Assembly (NCBI RefSeq): GCF_004217175.1
Contig: NZ_SHKI01000005.1
Coordinates: 62,001 to 126,000, forward strand
Reading direction: 5' to 3'
DNA: 64,000 nt
Source of the DNA: Leucobacter luti
Lineage (GTDB): Bacteria > Actinomycetota > Actinomycetes > Actinomycetales > Microbacteriaceae
In this document: positions 8,633-18,166 of the stretch, one piece after another
Numbering within the stretch: the stretch's first letter is position 1
Layout of the letters: every line of letters begins with the position of its first letter
Made by a program: the position numbers and the translations under genes
Notes under the pieces: model-generated
Told to the model about the DNA's origin: nothing
Seen by the model: only the letters and a program-made list of their open reading frames with translations
Databases searched by the model: none

Positions 8633-9685
8633 ATGACGTACAGCGTGGCGGTTGCGGGAGCCTCAGGATACGCCGGGGGTGAGCTGCTGCGGCTGCTCGC
8701 CGCGCACCCGGAGTTCGAGGTGCGCACGGTGACGGGGCACTCGAGCGCCGGCCAGCCGCTCATCGCCACGCAGCCGCACCTGCGCTCCCTGGCGCACCTC
8801 ACGCTGCGCGAGACCACCCCCGAGGTGCTCGACGGGCACGACGTGGTGTTCTTCGCGCTGCCGCACGGGGCGTCCGGGGCGCTCACGGCGCAGCTCACCG
8901 ATGTGCGCCTCGCGGTCGACTGTGGCGCCGACCACCGCCTCACTGACGCCGCAGACTGGGCAGCGTTCTACGGTGGGGAGCACCACGAGGCGTGGACGTA
9001 CGGCGTGCCCGAGCTGCTCGTCGGCGCGGCCGGCGCTAAGCAGCGCGACGCGCTCGTCGGGGCGAGCCGGATCGCGGCGCCCGGCTGCAACGCCTCCACG
9101 GTCGCGCTGTCGCTCGCGCCCGGTATCGCGGCCGGCGTCATCGAGCCGAGCGACCTCGTCTCGGTGCTCGCCGTGGGCCCGTCCGGTGCGGGGAAGGCCG
9201 CGAAGACGCACCTGTTGGGGGCCGAGCTCATGGGCACCGCGAACCCGTACGCGGTCGGCGGCACGCACCGGCACATCCCCGAGATTCAGCAGGCGCTGCG
9301 CGGTGCGGGAGCGCAGGCACCCGTCACGATCAGCTTCACGCCCGTGCTCGTGCCAATGAGCCGAGGCATCCTCGCCACCTCGACCGCGCGCATCGCGCCG
9401 GGCGTCACCGCGGCCGAGGTGCGCGCCGCCTGGGAAGACGCGTACGCAGACGAGCCGTTCGTGCACGTGCTGCCCGAGGGGGTCTACCCGCGCACCGCAG
9501 ACACCGTTGGCGCAAACACCTGCCTCATGGGCGTTGCGATCGACGAGGCCGCGGGCCGCGTGGTGGTCGTCGCCGCCCTCGACAACCTCGCGAAGGGTAC
9601 GGCCGGCGCAGCGATCCAGTCGGCAAACATCTCGCTCGGTCTGCCCGAGCGCACGGGCCTCAGCGTCGACGGCGTCGCTCCCTAA
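8633..9685 (+). CDS. argC: N-acetyl-gamma-glutamyl-phosphate reductase
   Basis: 350-residue NADPH enzyme, third step of arginine synthesis. The Rossmann motif is [14 protein letters not shown] at residues 9-22. The active-site Cys lies in IAAPGCNAS (about residue 150), and the later GTHRHIPEI segment is characteristic. Length and start (ATG after AAAGGAGCGTCG) are normal. It is the first gene of argC-argJ-argB, all on the same strand with short gaps. Confidence 0.97.
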   Translation: MTYSVAVAGASGYAGGELLRLLAAHPEFEVRTVTGHSSAGQPLIATQPHLRSLAHLTLRETTPEVLDGHDVVFFALPHGASGALTAQLTDVRLAVDCGADHRLTDAADWAAFYGGEHHEAWTYGVPELLVGAAGAKQRDALVGASRIAAPGCNASTVALSLAPGIAAGVIEPSDLVSVLAVGPSGAGKAAKTHLLGAELMGTANPYAVGGTHRHIPEIQQALRGAGAQAPVTISFTPVLVPMSRGILATSTARIAPGVTAAEVRAAWEDAYADEPFVHVLPEGVYPRTADTVGANTCLMGVAIDEAAGRVVVVAALDNLAKGTAGAAIQSANISLGLPERTGLSVDGVAP

Positions 9686-9744
9686 GCCGAGCCACGGCCC
9701 CACTCACTCACACACCGACACACCCACCGCACCAAGGAGACACC

Positions 9745-10917
9745 GTGACCGTCACCACTCCCGCCGGATTCCGTTCCGCGGGGATCGCCGTAGGCCTGAA
9801 GAGCACCGGCAAGCCCGACCTGGCGCTCGTCGTCAACGACGGGCCGACCCCGGCGAGCGCCGTGGTCTTCACGAGCAACCGAGCGCAGGCGAACCCGATC
9901 CTGTGGAGCCGCAAGGTGGTCCAGGACGGCGGCGCTGCGCGCGCGGTCATTCTGAACTCAGGCGGGGCGAACTGCTTCACCGGAGACTTCGGCTACGACA
10001 CCACCCGGCTCACCGCCGAGGCCGTGGCCGCAGCGCTCACCGCGGCGGGCGACGCGACGGACGCCGAAGAGATCCTCGTCTGCTCGACGGGCCTTATCGG
10101 CACCGGCGACCAGGCGTTCCGCGACAAGGTGGTCGGCGGGGTGCCCGGGCTGTTCGCGCAGCTCAGCGCCACCGACACCACGGCGCCGGCCGCGATCCTC
10201 ACAACCGACTCGGTTGAGAAGACGGCCGTGCACGCGGGTGCCGGCTGGAGCATCGGCGCAATGGCGAAGGGCGCCGGCATGCTCGCGCCCGGGCTCGCGA
10301 CGATGCTCGTGGTGATCACCACCGACGCGCTGCTCGACGGCGAGGCGCTCGACCGCGCGCTGCGCGGCGCGACCGCCCCGAGCTTCGACCGACTCGACTC
10401 CGACGGCTGCATGTCCACGAACGATCAGGTCACGCTGCTCGCGAGTGGCGCCTCCGGCGTCACCCCCGACGAGGCAGAGTTCGCGGCCGCCCTCGCGGGC
10501 GTGTGCGACAGCCTCGCGGCGCAGCTGCAGGCCGATGCCGAGGGCGCGAGCCACGACATCGACATCGAGGTCCGCGGCGCCGCGAGCACCGCCGACGCCG
10601 TCGACGTTGGCCGCTCGGTCGCGCGCAACAACCTGTTCAAGGCTGCCATCTTCGGCAACGACCCGAACTGGGGCCGCGTGCTCGCCGCGATCGGCACCAC
10701 CGACGCCGCGTTCGACCCGTACCAGGTTGACGTGTCGTTCAACGGCGTGCGCCTCTGCCACGCGGGCGCCCCAGACCGACCCGTCACCGACTGCGACCTC
10801 ACACCGCGACGCACGCACGTGGAGATCGAGCTGTTCGCAGGCGAGTACACGGCGACCATCCGCACCAACGATCTCACGCACGACTACGTGCACGAGAACA
10901 GCGCGTACTCGAGCTAG
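9745..10917 (+). CDS. argJ: Bifunctional glutamate N-acetyltransferase / ornithine acetyltransferase
   Basis: 390-residue enzyme that transfers acetyl from N-acetylornithine to glutamate and so closes the cyclic arginine pathway. The self-cleavage site that makes alpha and beta chains is KGAGMLAPGLATMLV; the Thr of ATML becomes the N-terminal nucleophile. Further marks are NSGGANCFTG and the C-terminal NDLTHDYVHENSAYSS. GTG start behind AAGGAGACACC, 59 bp after argC. Having argJ explains why no argE is needed. Confidence 0.96.
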   Translation: MTVTTPAGFRSAGIAVGLKSTGKPDLALVVNDGPTPASAVVFTSNRAQANPILWSRKVVQDGGAARAVILNSGGANCFTGDFGYDTTRLTAEAVAAALTAAGDATDAEEILVCSTGLIGTGDQAFRDKVVGGVPGLFAQLSATDTTAPAAILTTDSVEKTAVHAGAGWSIGAMAKGAGMLAPGLATMLVVITTDALLDGEALDRALRGATAPSFDRLDSDGCMSTNDQVTLLASGASGVTPDEAEFAAALAGVCDSLAAQLQADAEGASHDIDIEVRGAASTADAVDVGRSVARNNLFKAAIFGNDPNWGRVLAAIGTTDAAFDPYQVDVSFNGVRLCHAGAPDRPVTDCDLTPRRTHVEIELFAGEYTATIRTNDLTHDYVHENSAYSS

Positions 10918-10926
10918 GCGGCACAG

Positions 10927-11829
10927 GTGACCACCACGACCGAAATCCTCGATCACACGCACGCCGCAGAGAAAGCGCAGGTTCTCATCGAATCGCTGCC
11001 ATGGCTCAAGAAATTCCGTGACGCCATCATGGTGATCAAGTTCGGTGGCAATGCGATGGTCGACGACGAGCTGCTGCGCGCGTTCGCCGCCGACGTCGTC
11101 TACCTCCGCCACACGGGCATCCGCCCCGTCGTGGTGCACGGGGGCGGGCCGCAGATCAACGCGATGCTCGCGCGACTCGGCATCGAGAGCGAATTCAAGG
11201 GTGGGTACCGCGTCACAACACCGGAGACGATGGACGTGGTGCGCATGGTGCTCACCGGCAAGGTGAACCCCGAGCTCGTCGACGAGATCAACGCGCACGG
11301 CCCGCTCGCCGCGGGCACGACGGGGGAGGACGCCGGGCTGTTCGTTGGCCGCCGCCGCCCGCCCGTTGAGGTCGACGGAGAACTCGTCGACCTCGGGCTC
11401 GTCGGCGACGTCGTCGACGTGCGCGTGGAGCCCGTGCTCGCCCTCCTCGAAGCCGGACTCATCCCCGTCGTATCGTCGATTGCCCCCGACGTGGATCGGC
11501 CGGGCGACTCGCTCAACGTGAACGCCGACGCGGCAGCCGGGGCGCTCGCCGCAGCGCTCGGTGCAGAGAAGCTCGTCATCCTCACGGACGTGGCGGGGCT
11601 CTACGCCGACTGGCCCAACCGCGACTCGCTCGTGTCGTCGATCAGCGCGGCCGAGCTCGAGGAGCTGCTCCCCACCCTCGAATCGGGCATGATCCCGAAG
11701 ATGCGCGCCTGCCTCGACGCCGTGCAGGGCGGCGTCTCGAAGGCCGCAATCATCGACGGCCGAGAGCCGCACTCTGTGCTGCTCGAGATCTTCACCGAGC
11801 GGGGGATTGGCACCGAAGTGGTGCAGTGA
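10927..11829 (+). CDS. argB: Acetylglutamate kinase
   Basis: 300-residue amino-acid kinase phosphorylating N-acetylglutamate, normally the arginine-inhibited step. Motifs: IKFGGNAM (nucleotide site, about residues 38-45), [10 protein letters not shown], the central [20 protein letters not shown] and LTDVAGLY, then [15 protein letters not shown] start nine bases after the argJ stop. The last codons overlap the next gene by 4 bp (GTGA), which couples an unrelated prepilin-peptidase-like gene to it. Confidence 0.96.
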   Translation: MTTTTEILDHTHAAEKAQVLIESLPWLKKFRDAIMVIKFGGNAMVDDELLRAFAADVVYLRHTGIRPVVVHGGGPQINAMLARLGIESEFKGGYRVTTPETMDVVRMVLTGKVNPELVDEINAHGPLAAGTTGEDAGLFVGRRRPPVEVDGELVDLGLVGDVVDVRVEPVLALLEAGLIPVVSSIAPDVDRPGDSLNVNADAAAGALAAALGAEKLVILTDVAGLYADWPNRDSLVSSISAAELEELLPTLESGMIPKMRACLDAVQGGVSKAAIIDGREPHSVLLEIFTERGIGTEVVQ

Positions 11830-12485
11830 CCCTGCGCCCGCGCGGGCTCAGGGCCGAGGCCGTTGCCCTGACCCCGGGGCAGCGGCGCTGGATCATTGGC
11901 GGGGCGGCCGCGGGCGCGCTGCTCGCGGCGGCTACCGGGCTCGGTGGGGCAGACACTCCCGGTGGCCCAGGGGCCCCGCGGTGCGCGCTCACCGCGCTCG
12001 CTCAGGTCGCGGGACTTGCCGCGTTCGCGAGCTACGGTGGCTGGACAGTGTGGCTCAGCCTCACCGATCTCAGAGATCGGCGGCTGCCAAACCCGGTCGT
12101 GGGCTGGGCCAGCGTGACGGTGGCTGCGCCGCTCGCCGGCTCGCTGGTGCTGCCGGGGGAGCCGCGCCGCCTCCTCATGGCACTCGCCGCGGCGGCGGCG
12201 GCGCTGTGCCTCTTCGCAGCGCTCTGGGTGTGGCGTCCCGGGGCGCTCGGCGCCGGCGACGTGAAGCTGGTGCCGCTCTCCGTGTTCGTCCCCGCGGCGG
12301 CCGGTGCGGGGCCCTGGCTGCTGGCGTTTGCGTGCGGACTCGCTGCGAGCGCGCTCGTCGGCGTGGCTGTCGCGCACGCGCGCCGCGACAGCGACATCGG
12401 ATTTGGGCCGCCGCTCCTCTTCGCGAGCTGGGTCGGAGCGGTGGCCGGCGCGCCGCACCCGCCCGGCTTTGCGCCTTTCGGGTGA
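11826..12485 (+). CDS. A24-family prepilin peptidase-like membrane protein
   Basis: 219-residue hydrophobic protein with about five or six predicted membrane segments. It carries both aspartate motifs of type IV prepilin peptidases (family A24): DLRDRRLPN near residue 80 and GAGDVKL near residue 140. It lacks the N-terminal methylase domain of PilD, so it resembles TadV/CpaA-type enzymes that process Flp pilins. The GTG start overlaps the argB stop by 4 bp. No pilus genes are in the window, so its substrate is unknown. argD and argF, which often follow argB, are absent here. Confidence 0.8.
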   Translation: MTLRPRGLRAEAVALTPGQRRWIIGGAAAGALLAAATGLGGADTPGGPGAPRCALTALAQVAGLAAFASYGGWTVWLSLTDLRDRRLPNPVVGWASVTVAAPLAGSLVLPGEPRRLLMALAAAAAALCLFAALWVWRPGALGAGDVKLVPLSVFVPAAAGAGPWLLAFACGLAASALVGVAVAHARRDSDIGFGPPLLFASWVGAVAGAPHPPGFAPFG

Positions 12486-12515
12486 GCCGGTGCGAAGCAC
12501 CCAGGGCCCCGACGG

Positions 12516-12521
12516 TAGACT
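12516..12521 (+). promoter_or_regulatory. -10-like TAGACT upstream of fdxA
   Basis: TAGACT lies 38 bases before the chosen fdxA GTG, leaving room for a short leader that includes the AAAGGTGGGG ribosome site (12547-12556). No good -35 match is seen. Confidence 0.4.
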
Positions 12522-12558
12522 GGTTCCTGTCCGAACTGCAGAGTGAAAGGTGGGGGTC

Positions 12559-12879
12559 GTGACGTATGTGATCGCGCTTCCGTGCGTCGACGTGAAGGAC
12601 CGCGCCTGCGTTGACGAGTGTCCCGTCGACTGCATCTACGAGGGCGAACGATCGCTCTACATCCACCCCGACGAGTGCGTCGACTGCGGCGCCTGCGAGC
12701 CGGTCTGCCCCGTCGAGGCGATCTACTACGAGGACGACCTCCCCGCCGAGTGGTCCGACTACTACCGCGCCAACGTCGACTTCTTCGACGAGATCGGCTC
12801 CCCGGGCGGAGCCGCGAAGGTGGGAGTCTACGACTTCGACCACCCGATCATCGCGGCGCTCCCGCCGCAGGGCGAGTAG
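12559..12879 (+). CDS. fdxA: Seven-iron ferredoxin
   Basis: 106-residue soluble electron carrier. Cysteines C9, C17 and C50 suit a 3Fe-4S cluster and C21, C40, C43 and C46 a 4Fe-4S cluster, the arrangement of classic 7Fe ferredoxins; C25 is the usual extra cysteine. The acidic C-terminal half ([18 protein letters not shown]) is typical of actinobacterial FdxA. The GTG at 12559 is chosen over one three codons upstream because it has the ribosome site and the standard [10 protein letters not shown]-terminus. It is followed after 5 bp by dapC, a conserved actinobacterial pairing. Confidence 0.96.
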   Translation: MTYVIALPCVDVKDRACVDECPVDCIYEGERSLYIHPDECVDCGACEPVCPVEAIYYEDDLPAEWSDYYRANVDFFDEIGSPGGAAKVGVYDFDHPIIAALPPQGE

Positions 12880-12884
12880 CCGCG

Positions 12885-13985
12885 ATGCGCGGGCCGCTGC
12901 CCGATTACCCGTGGGACGCGATGGCGCCGTACGCGGCGGCCGCGGCAGAGCACCCGGAGGGCGCGGTGAACCTGTCAGTTGGTTCGCCCGTCGATCCGAG
13001 CCCGGCCGGGGTGCGTGAGGCGCTCGCCGCAGCGACCGACGCGCACGCGTATCCGGCGACCGCCGGGTCACCGCGCCTGCGCGAGGCGATTGCCGAGTGG
13101 TTCGCGCGCCGCCGCGGCGTGCGCGTCGCCCCCGAGGCGGTGCTCCCCACGGTGGGCTCCAAGGAGCTCGTCGCGCTGCTCCCGTTCCTGCTCGGCATCG
13201 GCGCGGGGGAGGCAGTGGTCTTCCCGCGCATTGCATACCCGAGCTACGCGATGGGTGCCGCGCTGGTGGGGGCCGACGCGGTCGCCGCAGACGACCCGGC
13301 CGACTGGCCCGCGCACACCCGCCTGGTGTGGGTCAACTCGCCGTCAAACCCCGATGGTCGCGTCCACGACGCCGCGTGGCTGCGCGCCGCGGTGGCGCGG
13401 GCCAGGGAGCTCGACGCCGTGATCGCCGGGGACGAGTGCTACGCCGAGTTCGGCTGGGACGCGCCGTGGGATGCCGAGCGGATCCCGTCGATTCTCGACC
13501 CGGCGGTGGTGGGCGAGGACCACCGCGACGTGCTCAGCGTGTACTCGCTCAGCAAACAGTCGAACCTCGCCGGCTACCGTGCAGCCTTCATCGCGGGTGA
13601 TCCGGATCTTGTTGAGCGGCTGCTCACCGTGCGCAAGCACGCCGGGCTGATGCTCCCCGCGCCGGTGCAGGCGGCGATGATCGCGGCGCTCGCCGACGAG
13701 ACTCACGTGACCGAGCAGCGGGAGCGGTACCGAGCCCGGCGCGAGGTGCTGCGACCGGCGCTTGAAGCGGCCGGGTTCCGGATCGAGGGCAGCGCCGCGG
13801 GGCTGTACCTGTGGGCCACGCGCGGCGAGGACGCGTGGGACAGCGTTGCGGAGTTTGCGCGGCGCGGGATCGTCGTGGGCCCCGGCCAGTTCTACGGGGA
13901 TCACTCGCCGCAGCATGTGCGGTTGGCGCTCACCGCGAGCGACGCGGATATCGCCACCGCCGCGCGTCGTTTGGCCGCCGCATAG
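12885..13985 (+). CDS. dapC: Succinyldiaminopimelate transaminase
   Basis: 366-residue fold-type I PLP aminotransferase, class I/II. It acts on N-succinyl-2-amino-6-ketopimelate in lysine and diaminopimelate synthesis. PLP lysine K224 lies in YSLSKQSNLAGYR. Other marks are NSPSNPDG (residues 151-158), DECYAEFGW and a late RLAL-type arginine for the substrate carboxylate. The ATG is five bases after the fdxA stop; the much longer open frame upstream is a shadow of fdxA. The assignment to dapC rests on the fdxA pairing and on dapD and dapE being nearby. Confidence 0.92.
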   Translation: MRGPLPDYPWDAMAPYAAAAAEHPEGAVNLSVGSPVDPSPAGVREALAAATDAHAYPATAGSPRLREAIAEWFARRRGVRVAPEAVLPTVGSKELVALLPFLLGIGAGEAVVFPRIAYPSYAMGAALVGADAVAADDPADWPAHTRLVWVNSPSNPDGRVHDAAWLRAAVARARELDAVIAGDECYAEFGWDAPWDAERIPSILDPAVVGEDHRDVLSVYSLSKQSNLAGYRAAFIAGDPDLVERLLTVRKHAGLMLPAPVQAAMIAALADETHVTEQRERYRARREVLRPALEAAGFRIEGSAAGLYLWATRGEDAWDSVAEFARRGIVVGPGQFYGDHSPQHVRLALTASDADIATAARRLAAA

Positions 13986-14049
13986 CCTGATCGGGGCGCA
14001 CCCTGACGCCGAGCGAGGGGCTCAAATGCCCGCACCGCGCCCGGCCGAA

Positions 14050-14079
14050 TCGACTTTTTGCTCGACGTCAAGATATATT
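14050..14079 (+). promoter_or_regulatory. gltA promoter candidate with CTCGACGTCAAG near-palindrome
   Basis: TCGACT (14050-14055) and TATATT (14074-14079) are 18 bases apart. A near-perfect 12-bp palindrome, CTCGACGTCAAG (14061-14072, one mismatched pair), fills the spacer, a position where a repressor would block the polymerase. The transcript would have a leader of about 115 bases before gltA. Regulator unknown. Confidence 0.4.
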
Positions 14080-14200
14080 CTGAGGTGTGCGTGCGCGAAT
14101 CCTCGCGCGGTGCTCGGGCTCCGAACGGAGCCGATAAGGTGTAGGAATGGCGGCGTCGCACCCGACGCTTTGTCAGTATGAGACCCCACGAGGAGACGAC

Positions 14201-15499
<1,299 letters not shown>

Positions 15500-15542
15500 G
15501 TGTCCGGGGCCGCGAGCCCCGCGCCCCCGAGCACTCGCGAAC

Positions 15543-15580
15543 GTGCCGTGTACGCAGCCACTCGGTTGCGGGCACGGCAC
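15543..15580 (+). terminator. Terminator hairpin after gltA
   Basis: An outer 8-bp stem GTGCCGTG (15543-15550) / CACGGCAC (15573-15580) encloses a second stem CGCA/TGCG, followed by TTGTCGTTT. A smaller GGGGC/GCCCC hairpin lies just upstream at 15506-15520. Consistent with termination of gltA before the ABC transporter promoter at 15640. Confidence 0.6.
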
Positions 15581-15639
15581 TTGTCGTTTCGGCCCGCGCG
15601 GACTCTGCCGGGCGGATGCATCGACGCGGGGGACGCGGT

Positions 15640-15645
15640 TAGGCT
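15640..15645 (+). promoter_or_regulatory. -10 TAGGCT, leaderless layout, ABC ATPase gene
   Basis: TAGGCT is followed by six bases and then the ATG at 15652, which would be the first or nearly first transcribed codon. No separate ribosome site is present. Confidence 0.6.
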
Positions 15646-15651
15646 AGCTTC

Positions 15652-16422
15652 ATGGAACCTGCCACGATCCCGCCCGCCCTCGAACTCCGAGGACTCGCCA
15701 AACGGTTCGGCGACAAGATCGCCGTCAATGGCATCTCGCTGACCATCCCAACGGGCTCCTGCTACGGCCTTGTGGGGCCCAACGGTGCGGGGAAGACGAC
15801 CACCCTGTCGATGGCGACCGGACTGCTCCGGCCCGAGTTCGGCCAGGCGCTGATTTCAGGCATCGACGTGTGGGAGCACCCGACGGAGGCGAAGCAGCTC
15901 GTGGGGGTGCTCGCAGACGGCGTGAAGCTGTTCGACCGGCTCACCGGGGAGCAGCTCATCACCTACACCGGCCTGCTCGCGGGCCTCGACGCCGAGACGG
16001 TGGCGCGCCGCTGCGCCGATCTCCTCACCATGCTTGATCTGCGCGACGCCGGCACCACGCTCGTGGTCGACTACTCGGCCGGGATGACCAAGAAGATCGC
16101 GCTCGCCTGCGCGCTCGTGCACGCGCCCCGACTGCTCGTGCTCGACGAACCGTTCGAATCGGTTGACCCGGTCTCCGCCGCAAACATCCGCGACATCCTG
16201 CAGGGGTTCGTGCGCGGCGGTGGCACCGTGATCGTCTCGAGCCACTCGATGGACCTGGTGCAGCGCATGTGCGACCACGTCGCGGTGATCGCGTCGGGTC
16301 GGGTGCTCGCCGCGGGCACGGTGGACGAGGTGCGGGGCGGGTCAACGCTTGAGGATCGCTTCGTCGAACTCGTTGGCGGGCGCCAGCACTTGGAGGGGCC
16401 GACATGGCTGAACCACTCCTGA
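15652..16422 (+). CDS. ABC transporter ATP-binding protein
   Basis: 256-residue ATPase of a probable exporter. Walker A is GPNGAGKTTT (about residues 41-50), the signature loop is degenerate (DYSAGMTKK instead of LSGGQ), Walker B is LLVLDEPFESVDP, and the switch His is in SSHSMDLV. The order and short length resemble NatA/DrrA-like or bacteriocin-type exporters. It overlaps its permease gene by 19 bp. Substrate is not deducible. Likely leaderless transcript from TAGGCT at 15640. Confidence 0.92.
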   Translation: MEPATIPPALELRGLAKRFGDKIAVNGISLTIPTGSCYGLVGPNGAGKTTTLSMATGLLRPEFGQALISGIDVWEHPTEAKQLVGVLADGVKLFDRLTGEQLITYTGLLAGLDAETVARRCADLLTMLDLRDAGTTLVVDYSAGMTKKIALACALVHAPRLLVLDEPFESVDPVSAANIRDILQGFVRGGGTVIVSSHSMDLVQRMCDHVAVIASGRVLAAGTVDEVRGGSTLEDRFVELVGGRQHLEGPTWLNHS

Positions 16423-18074
16423 CCCCCGGTGCCCAGCCGGCCGGCCTCCCCGGTGTGCTTCCCGGCGAGGGGGCCGGGGCCCGGCCCCGCACCGGACCAC
16501 TTGAGCGGATCCGGGTGCTCGTGAAGCTGCGATTCAGAGTGCTCTGGAATACGCTGAGCCGGCACCCGTGGCAGCTCGTCGGCGCCATTCTTGGCGCCCT
16601 GTACGGGGTCGGCGTGCTCGTTGGGGTGTTCTTCGGCCTGGTCGGGCTGTCCTTCGCCGAGCCAGAGCTCGCCCGCACGGTGCTGATCCTCGGCGGGGCG
16701 CTGCTCATCGTCGGCTGGATGCTCGGGCCAATCGTCGCGTCCGGCATGGACCGCACGCTCGACCCGGCCCGGCTCGTGATGCTCCCGCTCAGTCCGGCGA
16801 CGCAGCTCGCGGGCATCGCGACCGCCAGCCTCCTCGGCGTGCCCGGGATCGTGACGCTCATCGTCTCGGCGGCGACCGCGGCGGTGTGGTTCCGCTCGGC
16901 GCCCGCGGTGATCGCAGCCATCCTGCTCGCGCCCGTGGCAGCGATCACCTGCGTGCTCGCGTGCCAGCTCATGGTCACCGCGCTCACCCGGGTCACCGGA
17001 AGCCGCAGATTCCGCGAGGTGATCGGTGGCCTCGTGATCCTCGTGCTCGTGCTGGTGGGGCCCCTGATGGCGGGGATCGGCGCCGGGGTGGCGACGCTCG
17101 CGGAGCGGCTCCCGGCGGTCGCGAACGCGCTCTCGTGGACCCCGCTCGGCGCCGTGTGGTCGGTGCCCGCGGATCTCGCGGCGGGCGCCTGGCCTCCCGC
17201 GCTCGCGAAGCTCGTCATCGCGCTCGCGACGGTCGTGGCGCTGTTCCTCGTGTGGCGCCCTCTCTACCTCGGTGCACTCGGCGCGGCCGGCGCCGGGTCG
17301 CAGACGAAGGTGCGCGCCGGCACCGGCTGGTTCGCCCGATTCCCGGCCTCCCCGCGAGGTGCGATCGCTGCGCGGGCGCTCACCTACTGGCTGCGCGACC
17401 CCCGCTACCTGCAGAGCCTGATCGTGGTGATCGTGATGCCGGTGGTGTTCGGCTTCGTCTCGGGGAGTTCGGGGCTGCCCATCATGCTCCCGGCGTCCAC
17501 CATCCTGGTGGCCGTGCTGATCTCGCTCAGCACCTTCACGGACGTGTCCTACGATGGCACCGCGTTCACCACGCACGTCCTGCGCGGCGTGCGCGGCATC
17601 GACGACCGGCTCGGCCGAGTGTGGGCGAACGCGATCGTCGGGGTCCCGCTGATCCTGCTCGTCGCGATCGTGACGACCGCGATCGTCGGCCGCTTCGACC
17701 AGCTGCCCACGCTCCTCGGGCTCACGGCCGCCGTGACGCTCGGCGGGTTCGGGGTGTCGAGTGTCTGCTCCGCGCTGTTCGTGATGCCCGTGCCGCAGTC
17801 TGGCGAGAACCCGTTCGTGTCAAAGCCCGGGGCCGGGATGCTGAGCCTCGTGGGCATGGCCGGGTCGTACGGCTCGCTGTTCGTGCTGTCGCTGCCCACC
17901 GCCGGCTTCGCCGTCGCGGCGGGGGTGACGAACGACCCGGTGTGGATCTGGACCACGCTCGGGGTGGGGATCCTCACCGGAGCGCTCGTCTTCTGGGGCG
18001 GCGTACGGTGGGGTGCGGCGATCTTCGACCGGAAGGCTCCCGACCTGCTGGCGCGCGTGCACGCGCAGGCGTAG
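16404..18074 (+). CDS. ABC transporter permease (556 aa)
   Basis: Hydrophobic protein with roughly twelve predicted membrane spans and a Pro/Gly-rich N-terminal 35 residues. It starts inside the 3' end of the ATPase gene (19-bp overlap), so the two are translationally linked partners. The middle contains a cytoplasmic segment around residues 300-330 (GSQTKVRAGTGWFARFPASPRGA). I recognise no named family motif. It resembles large actinobacterial exporter permeases whose two halves are fused, which would allow it to work without a second permease; that is inference. Confidence 0.82.
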   Translation: MAEPLLTPGAQPAGLPGVLPGEGAGARPRTGPLERIRVLVKLRFRVLWNTLSRHPWQLVGAILGALYGVGVLVGVFFGLVGLSFAEPELARTVLILGGALLIVGWMLGPIVASGMDRTLDPARLVMLPLSPATQLAGIATASLLGVPGIVTLIVSAATAAVWFRSAPAVIAAILLAPVAAITCVLACQLMVTALTRVTGSRRFREVIGGLVILVLVLVGPLMAGIGAGVATLAERLPAVANALSWTPLGAVWSVPADLAAGAWPPALAKLVIALATVVALFLVWRPLYLGALGAAGAGSQTKVRAGTGWFARFPASPRGAIAARALTYWLRDPRYLQSLIVVIVMPVVFGFVSGSSGLPIMLPASTILVAVLISLSTFTDVSYDGTAFTTHVLRGVRGIDDRLGRVWANAIVGVPLILLVAIVTTAIVGRFDQLPTLLGLTAAVTLGGFGVSSVCSALFVMPVPQSGENPFVSKPGAGMLSLVGMAGSYGSLFVLSLPTAGFAVAAGVTNDPVWIWTTLGVGILTGALVFWGGVRWGAAIFDRKAPDLLARVHAQA

Positions 18075-18123
18075 CCGCAGCGACACCTCCCGGACACCTC
18101 GCCGCAGCACGGCGGCCACCTGG

Positions 18124-18152
18124 AACTGGTGCGATTGACGCACACACCAGTT
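18124..18152 (+). other. Hairpin just upstream of the lamin-tail gene start
   Basis: AACTGGTG (18124-18131) pairs with CACCAGTT (18145-18152). It lies after the ABC permease stop and ends three bases before the AAGGA ribosome site of the next gene. It could end the ABC transcript or affect translation of the TTG-started gene. Function unknown. Confidence 0.4.
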
Positions 18153-18166
18153 TCGAAGGAGCCACG

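Noticed and set aside
9958..11772. 604-codon minus-strand open frame
   Set aside because: Antisense to argJ and argB, His/Arg-rich shadow.
16568..18166. N-terminal extension of the lamin-tail frame over the ABC permease
   Set aside because: The stretch is out-of-frame permease sequence; the signal peptide and ribosome site place the true start at 18167.
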